Below are positions 57,296 through 64,000 of a stretch of 64,000 bases of DNA, piece after piece (within the stretch, counting starts at the first letter, position 1; every line of letters begins with the position of its first letter). The DNA lies in assembly GCF_014654895.1 (NCBI RefSeq), contig NZ_BNBE01000004.1, positions 620,001-684,000 on the forward strand, given 5' to 3'. The notes below the pieces were generated by a model, which searched no databases, was not told where the DNA came from, and saw only the letters and a list, made by a program, of their open reading frames with translations. A program made the translations under genes and the position numbers. This DNA comes from Streptomyces filamentosus. Its GTDB lineage: Bacteria; Actinomycetota; Actinomycetes; Streptomycetales; Streptomycetaceae.

Positions 57296-58648
57296 ATGAC
57301 AGCACCTGCGGACGCGCGCGAGGCCCTGGCCCTCGTCACGGACGACTTCGCCGAACTCCCCTTCGCCGGGGAGCCGTCGGGCGGTGACGGGCCGCTCGGC
57401 TGGACCGGCTACGACCGGGCCCGCGCGGCGGCGGCCACCCGCTCGGGCGAGGCCGAGTCGGTGGTCTGCGGCACCGGCGCGGTGGGGGGCGTGCGGACGG
57501 TCCTCGTCTCCTTCGAGTTCGGTTTCCTCGGCGGTTCCATCGGCGAGGAGACCGGCGCCCGGGTGGCGGCGGCCCACGCCCACGCCCGGGAGCACCGGCT
57601 GCCGGTGACCGTCCTCCTGGCGACCGGCGGCAGCCGGATGCAGGAGGGGATGCGGGCGCTGCTCCAGCTCCAGCGGCTGGCCGGGGAGTCGGCGCGCACC
57701 CGGGCCGCCGGGCTGCCGCAGCTCGCGGTGCTGCGCGATCCGACGACCGGCGGCGGCTGGGCGACCCTGGGGGCGGGTTCCGACGTGGTCCTCGCGCTGC
57801 CGGGCGCGCAGGTCGGCTTCGCGGGCTCCCGGGTCCGGCCCGCGGACGCCGACCCGGCCGCGTACACCGCCGGGTCGCAGCTCGCCCACGGGCACGTGGA
57901 CGCCGTCGTCCGGCCCGAGGAGCTGCGGGCGGTGCTGGGCCGCTGGCTGGGGCTGCTCACGCGGCCCGCCGAGGGTCCGGTCCCGCCGCCGTACGCGCTC
58001 GGCGGCACCGCTCCCTCGGCGAGCGGCCGGGAGGCCGTCGCGCGGGCCCGCCGGCCGGAGCGCCCCCGGGCGGACCGGTACCTCGCCGAGGTGTTCACCG
58101 AGCGGGCGGAGCTCTCCGGCGACCGCGCGGGCGGCACGGACCCGGGGATGCGCTGTGGCTTCGGCCGGCTGCCGGACGGGCGTACGGCCGCCTACGCCGC
58201 GCAGTGCGGGACGGCGACCCGGCCGGCCGGTTTCCGCACCGCCGCCCGGCTGGTGCGGCTCGCGGGCCGGCTCGGCGTCCCGGTGCTGACCCTGATCGAC
58301 ACGCCGGGCGCGGCCAACGACGCGGAGGCGGAGCGGGCGGGCGCCGGGCCGGCCATCGCGGAGCTGTTCGGGGCGGTGGCCGAGGCGCGGGTGCCGGTGA
58401 CCTCCCTGCTCATCGGGGAGGGCGGTTCGGGCGGGGCGCTGGCCCTCGCGGCGCCCGGGAACACCTGGGCCACCCCGGACGCGTACTTCTCCGTCATCGC
58501 GCCCGAGCTGGCCACCGGGATCCTGAAGCGGCCTCCCGAGGAGGCGGACGACCTGGCCGACCGGCTGCGTCCGAGCCCGGAGGACCTGGTCGCCCTCGGG
58601 GCCGTACGGGGCGTGGTCGGCGCGCGGCCGGACGGCGCGGGGGCCTGA
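57296..58648 (+). CDS. carboxyltransferase subunit-like protein (AccD/AccA fusion type)
   Basis: 450 residues in one chain. N-terminal half: GAVGGVRTVLVSFEFGFLGG, ATGGSRMQEGMRALLQLQ and TTGGGWATLGAGSDVVLALP, the AccD-type core. C-terminal half: LVRLAGRLGVPVLTLIDTPG, LLIGEGGSGGALALAAPGN and YFSVIAPELATGIL, the AccA-type core. The zinc-ribbon cysteines at the start of bacterial AccD are missing. Carboxyltransferases of this kind move CO2 from biotin to an acyl-CoA such as acetyl- or propionyl-CoA. No biotin carboxylase or carrier gene is nearby, so the partner is encoded elsewhere. Confidence 0.9.
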   Translation: MTAPADAREALALVTDDFAELPFAGEPSGGDGPLGWTGYDRARAAAATRSGEAESVVCGTGAVGGVRTVLVSFEFGFLGGSIGEETGARVAAAHAHAREHRLPVTVLLATGGSRMQEGMRALLQLQRLAGESARTRAAGLPQLAVLRDPTTGGGWATLGAGSDVVLALPGAQVGFAGSRVRPADADPAAYTAGSQLAHGHVDAVVRPEELRAVLGRWLGLLTRPAEGPVPPPYALGGTAPSASGREAVARARRPERPRADRYLAEVFTERAELSGDRAGGTDPGMRCGFGRLPDGRTAAYAAQCGTATRPAGFRTAARLVRLAGRLGVPVLTLIDTPGAANDAEAERAGAGPAIAELFGAVAEARVPVTSLLIGEGGSGGALALAAPGNTWATPDAYFSVIAPELATGILKRPPEEADDLADRLRPSPEDLVALGAVRGVVGARPDGAGA

Positions 58649-58687
58649 GCACCCGGGGGTGGCCGGGGCTCAGGGACTCCACCCGCT

Positions 58688-59011
58688 TCAGTGGCCGAGT
58701 TTCCGCTTGAGCTCGGCCTTGTTCATCGTCGACCTGCCGTGCAGGTTGCGGCGCTTGGCCTCGGCGTAGAGCTGGTCGTAGGTCGGGCCCTCGGCTCCGC
58801 TGTGCGAGCGCTTCCCGCCGCGCCGCGCGGAGGACATGTCCTCCAGGGAGCTCTTGCTCGCCGTCTTCGACTCGCCCGCCCGGGCCCGTTCCTTGTTGAC
58901 GGTGCGGGCGGCGATCTCCTCGGCGCGCTCGCGGCTCTCGCCCCGGTCCAGGGCGCTCTCCTTGATGTGCTCGTACTGCCGCTCGCGCTTGGCGTTCGAT
59001 CCGCGGGGCAT
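58688..59011 (-). CDS. small basic protein with Rho-N/SAP-like C-terminus
   Basis: 107 residues, highly charged. The N-terminal half has SNAKRERQYEHIKESALDRG and ERAEEIAARTVNKERAR, a helical segment seen in actinobacterial proteins misleadingly annotated as plasmid stabilisation proteins. The C-terminus (YDQLYAEAKRRNLHGRSTMN KAELKRKLGH, interrupted here) resembles the Rho termination factor N-terminal/SAP fold that binds nucleic acid. No toxin gene is adjacent. Role unknown; nucleic-acid binding is likely. Confidence 0.8.
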   Translation of the reverse strand: MPRGSNAKRERQYEHIKESALDRGESRERAEEIAARTVNKERARAGESKTASKSSLEDMSSARRGGKRSHSGAEGPTYDQLYAEAKRRNLHGRSTMNKAELKRKLGH

Positions 59012-59032
59012 CGCGGGCTCCTCTCGGTCGGG

Positions 59033-59380
59033 TCAGTGGTGGGTGGGATCGTCGGGCGGTGCGGCCGGTCCTGCCGCGTGCCGGCGGGCCCAGCGGACCA
59101 CCAGGCGCAGCAGCAGGAGCAGGGTGACCACCCAGGCGGCGGCGAAGCCCCAGACCAGGCCGGGGGACGAGGTCGCCACCGCGAGGACGAGCAGGGAGAG
59201 CGTCACGGCCCCGAGCGCCGCGGCGGCCGTGGCACGGAGCCACGTGGGCCGCGGGCGCGGCGGCCGGAGGGAGGGCCGGTGTCCGGCCATCCGGCGGGCG
59301 AGGCCGGTGTCGGCGCCGAGGTCCTCCTCGATCTCGGCCAGTACGCGCCGCTCGTACGCGGAGAGCCGGGTCTCTTCCAT
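59033..59380 (-). CDS. DUF3040 family membrane protein
   Basis: 115 residues from ATG 59380 after GAGGAGGT (a GTG 9 bases upstream overlaps that site). LSAYERRVLAEIEEDLGAD is the DUF3040 signature, followed by a basic Pro-rich loop and two membrane helices (TAAAALGAVTLSLLVLAVAT and LVWGFAAAWVVTLLLLL). Members occur near stress genes in actinobacteria; function is unknown. It is one of several small genes around the sigma-factor cluster. Confidence 0.85.
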   Translation of the reverse strand: MEETRLSAYERRVLAEIEEDLGADTGLARRMAGHRPSLRPPRPRPTWLRATAAAALGAVTLSLLVLAVATSSPGLVWGFAAAWVVTLLLLLRLVVRWARRHAAGPAAPPDDPTHH

Positions 59381-59441
59381 CGCGGCCACCTCCTCCGTCT
59401 CCTGGTCCCCCGCCGGGCGGCGGGGTCGTCCTCCGGGGCGG

Positions 59442-59924
59442 CTACCCGGCCCGGGCGGCTTCAGACGGGCGAGACGCGGCGGCCGGTGCGGCGGTCCGGG
59501 GCGGCGGCGGGAAGGCCACCTCGCACCAGACCGTCCGGCCCCGCTCGCGCGGCACCCAGCCCCAGGCCGCGGCGAGCCGCTGGACCAGGTAGAGGCCGTG
59601 CCCCGAGGCCCGGCCCGGGTCGTGCCGGGACGCCGGGCAGGGGCCGGCGGAGACGGTGTCGGTGACCTGGATCCAGACGCCGTCCACGGACCGGTCGAGG
59701 CGGAGCTCGTACGGGACTCCCCCGCGCCGCACCGCGTGGGCGACCAGTTCGGTGACGAGCAGCAGCACGTCGCCGGCGGCCGTCCTGGCCGCCGGGGTGA
59801 GCGGTCCGTACCAGTCCGCGACCGCCCGCGCGCAGAGGTCGCGGAAGGCGCCGGCCGTGCCCGGCCCTCCGCCGAGGACGTACCGCCGGGAGTCCGCCGT
59901 GCGGGTCCGCTCTTCTGCCGCCAT
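59442..59924 (-). CDS. RsbW-like HATPase (anti-sigma kinase type)
   Basis: 160 residues; ATG 59924 lies after AGGAG. The GHKL ATPase motifs are present: DVLLLVTELVAHAVRRGG (N box region, here with His for the usual Asn), DRSVDGVWIQVTDTVSA (G1-like) and GHGLYLVQRLAAAWGW (G2). Pro/Ala-rich tail. These proteins bind ATP and often regulate sigma factors of the SigB group by partner switching. It is divergent from the sigma-factor gene, with an A+T-rich gap of 162 bases between. Confidence 0.87.
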   Translation of the reverse strand: MAAEERTRTADSRRYVLGGGPGTAGAFRDLCARAVADWYGPLTPAARTAAGDVLLLVTELVAHAVRRGGVPYELRLDRSVDGVWIQVTDTVSAGPCPASRHDPGRASGHGLYLVQRLAAAWGWVPRERGRTVWCEVAFPPPPRTAAPAAASRPSEAARAG

Positions 59925-60086
59925 GGCCTGCTCCTGACCCGGGTCCGGAGAAAAAAACATGAACAAACGGGTCAAAAACGACAAAAGGGGAACTCTTTCC
60001 TTGAGGACGCTCAACCGAGGGACCGTGACACCCGCATTCTGCTCCGATCGCGGAGCCGGCCCACCGGAACCGTCGAAAGAAGGGTC
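59925..60086. promoter_or_regulatory. A+T-rich divergent promoter region
   Basis: The 162 bases between the HATPase and the sigma-factor genes include an A-run of 7 and several A/T-rich tracts, exceptional for this genome. On the minus strand a GTTT-N13-GGGTCA element is close to the SigB-type consensus (GTTT-N14-16-GGGTAY) but not exact. A sigma-autoregulated promoter is likely but not shown. Confidence 0.45.
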
Positions 60087-61019
60087 ATGGCCATCGGACG
60101 AGCCGCATACCGTTCCCCCGCGCGGGCCCCCACGCCCCGCGGTCTCCCCGCGTCCGCCGCCGTGCGGCTCCGGGCGCTGGACGGCCTGCCGGAGCCGGAG
60201 AACCCCCTCGCGGCCTCCACCGATGACGCCCGCACCCTCTCCGTGGCGCTCTTCGCCCGGCTCCGGGCGCTCGACAAGGGCACCCCGGAGCACGCGTACG
60301 TGCGGAACACTCTGGTGGAGCTGAACCTGAGCCTGGTGAAGTTCGGCGCCCGGCGCTTCCGGGGGCGTCCCGAGCCGACCGAGGACATCGTCCAGGTGGG
60401 CACCATCGGGCTGATCAAGGCGATCGACCGCTTCGACCCGGACCGGGGCGTCGAGTTCTCCGCCTTCGCGCTGCCGACGATCGTCGGCGAGATGAAGCGG
60501 TTCTTCCGGGACACCGGCTGGGCCGTGCGGGTGCCGCGCCGCCTCCAGGAGCTGCGGATCGACCTCGCCAAGGCGTCCGACGCCCTGGAGCAGCAGGCCG
60601 GGCACCGGCCGCACCGGGCCGAGCTGGCCGAGCGGCTCGACCTGACCGAGGAGGAGGTCGCCGAGGGCGAGCTCGCCTCCCACGCCTACACCGCCCACTC
60701 CCTTGACGCCCCCGTCGGCGGCGGCGAGGACGACGAACGCGCCCCGCGCGGCACCACCGGCCGCCACACCGCCGTCGACGAACCCGCCTACGAGCTGATC
60801 GAAGATCTCGACTCGCTGCGGCCGCTGCTCGACCGGCTCGACGAGCGCGACCGGCTGATCCTCTCCCTGCGCTTCGGCGAGGAGCTGACCCAGGCCGAGA
60901 TCGGCCTGCGGGTGGGCCTCTCCCAGATGCACGTCTCCCGGCTCCTCGCCCGGATCCTGGGCGAGCTCAGGGACGGTCTGCTGGAGGACGGCTCCACGGC
61001 GGAGGAGACGGCCGGCTGA
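60087..61019 (+). CDS. SigB/SigF-family RNA polymerase sigma factor
   Basis: 310 residues from ATG 60087, preceded by AAAGAAGGG. Region 2 contains VELNLSLVKFGARRF, VQVGTIGLIKAIDRFDPDRG and FSAFALPTIVGEMKRFFRDT; region 3 has VPRRLQELRIDLAKAS; region 4 is LILSLRFGEELTQAEIGLRV and GLSQMHVSRLLARILGEL. Group 3 (SigB/SigF) sigma factors direct stress and sporulation genes. A 55-residue N-terminal extension precedes region 2. The 3' end overlaps the convergent HATPase gene by 53 bases. It lies in a cluster with two HATPases and a STAS protein. Confidence 0.92.
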   Translation: MAIGRAAYRSPARAPTPRGLPASAAVRLRALDGLPEPENPLAASTDDARTLSVALFARLRALDKGTPEHAYVRNTLVELNLSLVKFGARRFRGRPEPTEDIVQVGTIGLIKAIDRFDPDRGVEFSAFALPTIVGEMKRFFRDTGWAVRVPRRLQELRIDLAKASDALEQQAGHRPHRAELAERLDLTEEEVAEGELASHAYTAHSLDAPVGGGEDDERAPRGTTGRHTAVDEPAYELIEDLDSLRPLLDRLDERDRLILSLRFGEELTQAEIGLRVGLSQMHVSRLLARILGELRDGLLEDGSTAEETAG

Positions 61020-61437
61020 CCTCCAGCCACACCACCTTGCCCGGCACCCCCGGGCCCCGGTCGGCGGAACCCCAGTCGCTCGCCAGGCGGTCCAGCACCA
61101 TCAGGCCGTGGCCGCCGGGCAGGGCGGGCGAGCGGGGCGCCATCCGGTGCGGGTGCTCGGGGTTCCGGTCGGACACCTCGACCCGCAGCAGCCCGTCCGC
61201 GTGCCGGAGCACGAACTCCTCCGGGCCGCCGCCGTGCAGGCAGGCGTTGGTGACCACCTCCGAGACCATCAGCAGGACGTCGTCGGCGCGCTCGCGGGTC
61301 AGGGGGTCCCCCGCGGGGGTCCAGCCCCAGTCGGCGAGGGCCCTGGCGGTGAAGTCGCGGCAGCGGGAGACCGCTCCGGCGCTGCCGTGGAGCAGGAGCC
61401 GCCGGATCTGCGCCGGACCTCCGTCGTCCTGGGCCAT
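60967..61437 (-). CDS. second RsbW-like HATPase
   Basis: 156 residues from ATG 61437 behind GGGAGGA; a GTG at 61470 that overlaps the STAS stop (GTGA) is the alternative and would add 11 residues. RADDVLLMVSEVVTNACLHG carries the N box Asn, RVEVSDRNPEHPHR the G1 Asp, and GGHGLMVLDRLASDWG the G2 box. It is likely an anti-sigma factor or kinase that acts on the upstream STAS protein. The last 17 codons run under the sigma-factor gene, so both genes share that DNA. Confidence 0.85.
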   Translation of the reverse strand: MAQDDGGPAQIRRLLLHGSAGAVSRCRDFTARALADWGWTPAGDPLTRERADDVLLMVSEVVTNACLHGGGPEEFVLRHADGLLRVEVSDRNPEHPHRMAPRSPALPGGHGLMVLDRLASDWGSADRGPGVPGKVVWLEVSRPSPPPWSRPPADRP

Positions 61438-61466
61438 CCCGTCCTCCCGCACGGCCGGCGGGCCCG

Positions 61467-61889
61467 TCACGCCCGGTCCCCGGGGCGGGCGCCGCCCGTC
61501 CCGTCGGCGGCCAGGGCCTCCTGTACGTCGGCGTATACCCGGAAGACGCGGAAGGCACCGGTGATCTCGAACATCCGGTCCACCGGGGGCCGCAGCCCGG
61601 CCAGGTCCAGCTCCCCGCCGGTCTCCACCGCCCGGGCACGGGCCCTGAGCAGCAGGTTCAGACCGGTGGAATCGCAGAAGTCGAGCCCGGAGCAGTCGAC
61701 GACGATCCGGGGCGCCTCCCCGTGCTTCTCCAGGGCGGTGCGCAGCGGCTCGACCGTGTCGTGGTCGAGTTCCCCCACGGGGGCGACCACGACGGTCTCC
61801 GTGCCCCAGGCGGGTTCGACCCGCACCGTGAACCGGTCGCGCCGACCGGGCGGCGGCCCCTCCCCGGACGTTCCCGGGTCCCTGTCCAT
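61467..61889 (-). CDS. STAS-domain anti-sigma factor antagonist
   Basis: 140 residues from ATG 61889, which has GAGGTGCGC upstream; ATG 61919 has no site. The domain runs from TVVVAPVGELDHDTVEPLRT to GAFRVFRVYADVQEAL. The phosphorylatable Ser is in VVDCSGLDFCDSTGLNLLLR (DST). The protein probably releases a sigma factor by binding its anti-sigma factor when unphosphorylated. It is followed directly by an HATPase gene, its probable partner. Confidence 0.9.
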   Translation of the reverse strand: MDRDPGTSGEGPPPGRRDRFTVRVEPAWGTETVVVAPVGELDHDTVEPLRTALEKHGEAPRIVVDCSGLDFCDSTGLNLLLRARARAVETGGELDLAGLRPPVDRMFEITGAFRVFRVYADVQEALAADGTGGARPGDRA

Positions 61890-61987
61890 GCGCACCTCGC
61901 CTTCGCCGGGTGAGTCCATTTTGGGTCAGAGCGCCCCGCTCCGCTCTGCGAGGAGGGCGGAAGTCCGCGGGGGCCCGGCCCGGGGGC

Positions 61988-63205
61988 TCACACGGAGGAG
62001 GGGGGCGGGGTCCAGCGGTGCTTGCGGGAGACGCCCGTGCCGACGCCGTACTCCTTCCTGAGGTGCTCGGGGACGGCGTAGTGCATGACCCGGCCCCGGG
62101 TGAGGGCGGACAGCTCGAAGACCGAGGTGAGGTGACCGAGCCGGTCGAGGGCCCAGGCGGCGAACGGCGAGGCGTCCTCCACCGACTCCAGGACGCCGAG
62201 CAGCGCGGGCAGCGCCTTCACCGCCGTGTCCCAGCGGCTGCGCGGCACGCCCAGCCAGTCGCCGCAGGTGTCGCCGACGAGGTGGCGGATCAGGGCGGAG
62301 ACGACCGGGTCGAAGAGGGTGCCGGGGACGACCTCCTCGTACAGCTCGATCAGCTGCCGGGTCAGCACGACGCCCTCCTCCGAGGGGCCCATGTGCCGCA
62401 GCAGGTACAGGTCGAGGAAGGCCCGGGCCTCGTCGAGGTCCTTCGGCACGGCGGTCTGGTCGACGCCGAGGATCGCACCGACCACCCGCCAGGCGTAGAA
62501 GTACGCCTCGGCGCCTTCGACGGACATGTGGACGCCGAGCCGGTGGAGGCTGTCGAGGACGAGCATCGAGAAGAACATCTGCCCGCCGATCATGTCCTCC
62601 TGGCAGATCGGCACCCCTTCGGCGGCGGCGTCCCAGCGGTCCGCGCGGACCAGGTGGTGGCGGATGGAGGCGTGCAGGAGGCGGACCTTCTGCGCGGCGG
62701 GCACGAACCGGCCGCCGGCCTCGAAGGCGTCGGGCCGCATGAGGTAGGTGGTGAACTGGCCGGTCTCCGCCATGCGTTTGCTCGGGTAGTGCAGTCCGTG
62801 GGTGGCGGAGAGCAGCCGGGCCACCGGGGGGACGACGTAACAGGCGGGCATGGAGGCGAAGGAGAGGGCGGTGTTGATGTGGACGTTGTTGTCGGTGAAG
62901 AAGAGCCGGGCCCTCTCCATCTCGTTCCAGTCCACCCAGGCGGGCGGGACGGCCGTCGCCTCCAGGTACTCGCGGGCCACCTCGGGGAGCCCGGCGGGGA
63001 GTTCCTGCCCGGAGACGGAGACGTACCGCATGAGGGAGTTGAAGAGGCCGACCTCGCCGCGCTCGAAGAGGGTGGCGACGACGGCGTCGGCGAGCGGGTC
63101 GCCGTGGTGGCGCAGGGCGTCGAGGGACGCCTCGGTGTACGGGGGCGGGGCGGCGGCCGGAGGGGTGCCGGGTCCGGCGGGCGGGGCGGCGGGGGGCGTG
63201 GTCAC
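61988..63205 (-). CDS. MpaB/latex-clearing protein-like oxygenase (DUF2236 type)
   Basis: 405 residues. After a Pro/Ala-rich start, the chain is alpha-helical and matches rubber-oxygenase (Lcp) and MpaB proteins: MRYVSVSGQELPAG, YPSKRMAETGQFTTYLMRPD, KVRLLHASIRHHLVRADRWD (candidate haem-ligand His), and PICQEDMIGGQMFFSMLVLD. Lcp enzymes cleave polyisoprene outside the cell, but there is no signal peptide here, so an intracellular isoprenoid or other lipid substrate is likelier. The gene is 17 bases downstream of a polyprenyl synthase gene, which supports an isoprenoid link. Confidence 0.85.
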   Translation of the reverse strand: MTTPPAAPPAGPGTPPAAAPPPYTEASLDALRHHGDPLADAVVATLFERGEVGLFNSLMRYVSVSGQELPAGLPEVAREYLEATAVPPAWVDWNEMERARLFFTDNNVHINTALSFASMPACYVVPPVARLLSATHGLHYPSKRMAETGQFTTYLMRPDAFEAGGRFVPAAQKVRLLHASIRHHLVRADRWDAAAEGVPICQEDMIGGQMFFSMLVLDSLHRLGVHMSVEGAEAYFYAWRVVGAILGVDQTAVPKDLDEARAFLDLYLLRHMGPSEEGVVLTRQLIELYEEVVPGTLFDPVVSALIRHLVGDTCGDWLGVPRSRWDTAVKALPALLGVLESVEDASPFAAWALDRLGHLTSVFELSALTRGRVMHYAVPEHLRKEYGVGTGVSRKHRWTPPPSSV

Positions 63206-63222
63206 GAAGGGCGCTCCAGCGG

Positions 63223-64000
63223 TCAGTGGTGGCGGACGGCCGCGCGGTGGGCCAGGTCCGTGAGGGCGCGGTGGGCGGCGGCGGGCAGGCCGAGTTCGTC
63301 GAGGGTGCGGACGGCCTCCTCGACGCGGCCTGCGATCATCCGCTCGACCCGGGCGGGCGCGCCGAGGCCGGCCATGAGGGCGCGCACCTCCCGCAGCGCG
63401 TCGTCGTCCGCCGGTCCGTCCCCGCCGAGGACCCGGCGGAGCAGTTCCCGCTGGGCGGGTCCCGCGGCGCGCCAGGTCTCGGCGAGCAGCACGGTGGGCC
63501 GGCCGGCGCGGAGGTCGTCGAGGGGCGCCTTGCCGGTGCGGGCGGGGTCGCCGAAGAGGCCGAGGAGGTCGTCCCTGAGCTGGAACGCCTCGCCGAGCGG
63601 CAGCCCGTAGCGGGAGAAGCCCTCGCGCAGCGCGGCGGGGGCGCCGGCGAGGAGCCCGCCGAGGAGGAGGGGGTGCTCGACGGTGTACTTGGCGGTCTTG
63701 TAGCGGACGACCTTGAGGGAGGTGCCGGTGTCCGGGGGCCCGCCGGTGTGCAGGATCTCCAGGGCCTCGCCGGCGACGAGTTCGCGGGCGAGGGCGGCCC
63801 AGAGGGGACGGCCCCGGGAGAGGTACGCGGCGGGCAGTCCGGACTCGGCGTAGAGCCGGCCGGCGAGCGCCATCAGGTGGTCCCCGAGGAGCAGCGCGAG
63901 CGCGCGGCCCGTCGCGCGAGGCCCCCGGCGGGGGTGCGGCAGTGCCGCGAAGGCGTGGTGGGCGGTGGGGCGGCCGTGCCGGAGGGGGCTGTCGTCGATG
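63223..64000 (-). CDS. polyprenyl diphosphate synthase (5' end outside window)
   Basis: The frame runs through the right edge; the last 258 residues are visible. Upstream of Met at 63873 the frame continues as IDDSPLRHGRPTAHHAFAAL, the end of the first Asp-rich motif region of trans-prenyltransferases, so the gene starts beyond base 64000. The second Asp-rich motif is FQLRDDLLGLFGD near 63570. These enzymes extend allylic diphosphates with IPP; chain length cannot be read. Its product may be the substrate of the co-transcribed MpaB-like oxygenase. Confidence 0.92.
   Translation of the reverse strand, partial: IDDSPLRHGRPTAHHAFAALPHPRRGPRATGRALALLLGDHLMALAGRLYAESGLPAAYLSRGRPLWAALARELVAGEALEILHTGGPPDTGTSLKVVRYKTAKYTVEHPLLLGGLLAGAPAALREGFSRYGLPLGEAFQLRDDLLGLFGDPARTGKAPLDDLRAGRPTVLLAETWRAAGPAQRELLRRVLGGDGPADDDALREVRALMAGLGAPARVERMIAGRVEEAVRTLDELGLPAAAHRALTDLAHRAAVRHH

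Noticed and set aside
58688..59011. Plasmid-stabilisation or toxin-antitoxin gene
   Set aside because: Despite the common database name, there is no toxin partner and no replication gene, and the C-terminus resembles a Rho-N/SAP fold.
1..64000. tRNA, rRNA, CRISPR, insertion sequence or prophage
   Set aside because: No cloverleaf sequences, repeat-spacer arrays, transposase motifs or phage genes were recognised.

Overview
The window reads as a stretch of Streptomyces (or close relative) chromosome. Base composition is very G+C rich, third codon positions are almost always G or C, and GTG starts and 4-base ATGA/GTGA gene overlaps are common. Many families are typical of the genus: class F sortase with DUF4397, DUF5997 with a LysR-like partner, DUF3040, SigB-type sigma factor with RsbW-like ATPases, and two-domain VOC proteins. 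About 64 genes are supported. I see no tRNA, rRNA, CRISPR array, insertion sequence, prophage or large biosynthetic cluster. Gene symbols are given only where family and context both point to one.

Layout. 1-6.1 kb: a plus-strand operon with an AprB-like ferredoxin (cut by the left edge), a NitT/TauT-type ABC importer and an AprA/FrdA-like flavoprotein carrying C-terminal HEAT repeats; this looks like uptake and redox processing of a small, possibly sulfur-containing, substrate. 6.2-9.2 kb: a two-domain VOC protein and a divergent MFS exporter/MarR pair with three phased operators. 9.3-15.4 kb: secreted functions (DUF4344 lipoprotein, CBM25-FN3-GH13 amylase, subtilisin with P-domain). 15.4-18.1 kb: an AurF-like diiron oxygenase with a ferredoxin-FAD reductase, behind two tandem TetR-like operators. 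18.2-23.5 kb: small conserved genes, including a protein resembling Bacillus Cyt cytolysins and an HTH-less LysR protein divergent from DUF5997. 23.6-28.7 kb: a five-gene ABC importer of nikABCDE layout with a palindrome that fits the Streptomyces Nur box, so probably nickel uptake.

28.9-34.8 kb: two acyl-CoA dehydrogenases plus a quinone reductase-like MDR enzyme, an XRE-cupin regulator divergent from a thioredoxin-reductase-like flavoprotein, and another VOC protein. 34.9-43.0 kb: envelope functions (PAP2, YihY/BrkB, PAP2-lipid kinase fusion, DUF4397 plus sortase) interrupted by two DUF2071 genes around an ArsR repressor. 43.4-52.2 kb: methyltransferase, PIG-L deacetylase with SIS isomerase, proline iminopeptidase-like hydrolase, NadE, a sulfite-oxidase-type molybdoenzyme and a STAND ATPase. 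52.3-55.5 kb: gluABCD-type amino acid importer. 55.6-64 kb: hydrolase, orphan cNMP-binding protein, single-chain carboxyltransferase, a SigB-type partner-switching cluster, an MpaB/Lcp-like oxygenase and a polyprenyl synthase cut by the right edge.

Most calls rest on motifs and family resemblance read by eye; no database search was run. Starts were chosen by ribosome-binding sites and overlaps.
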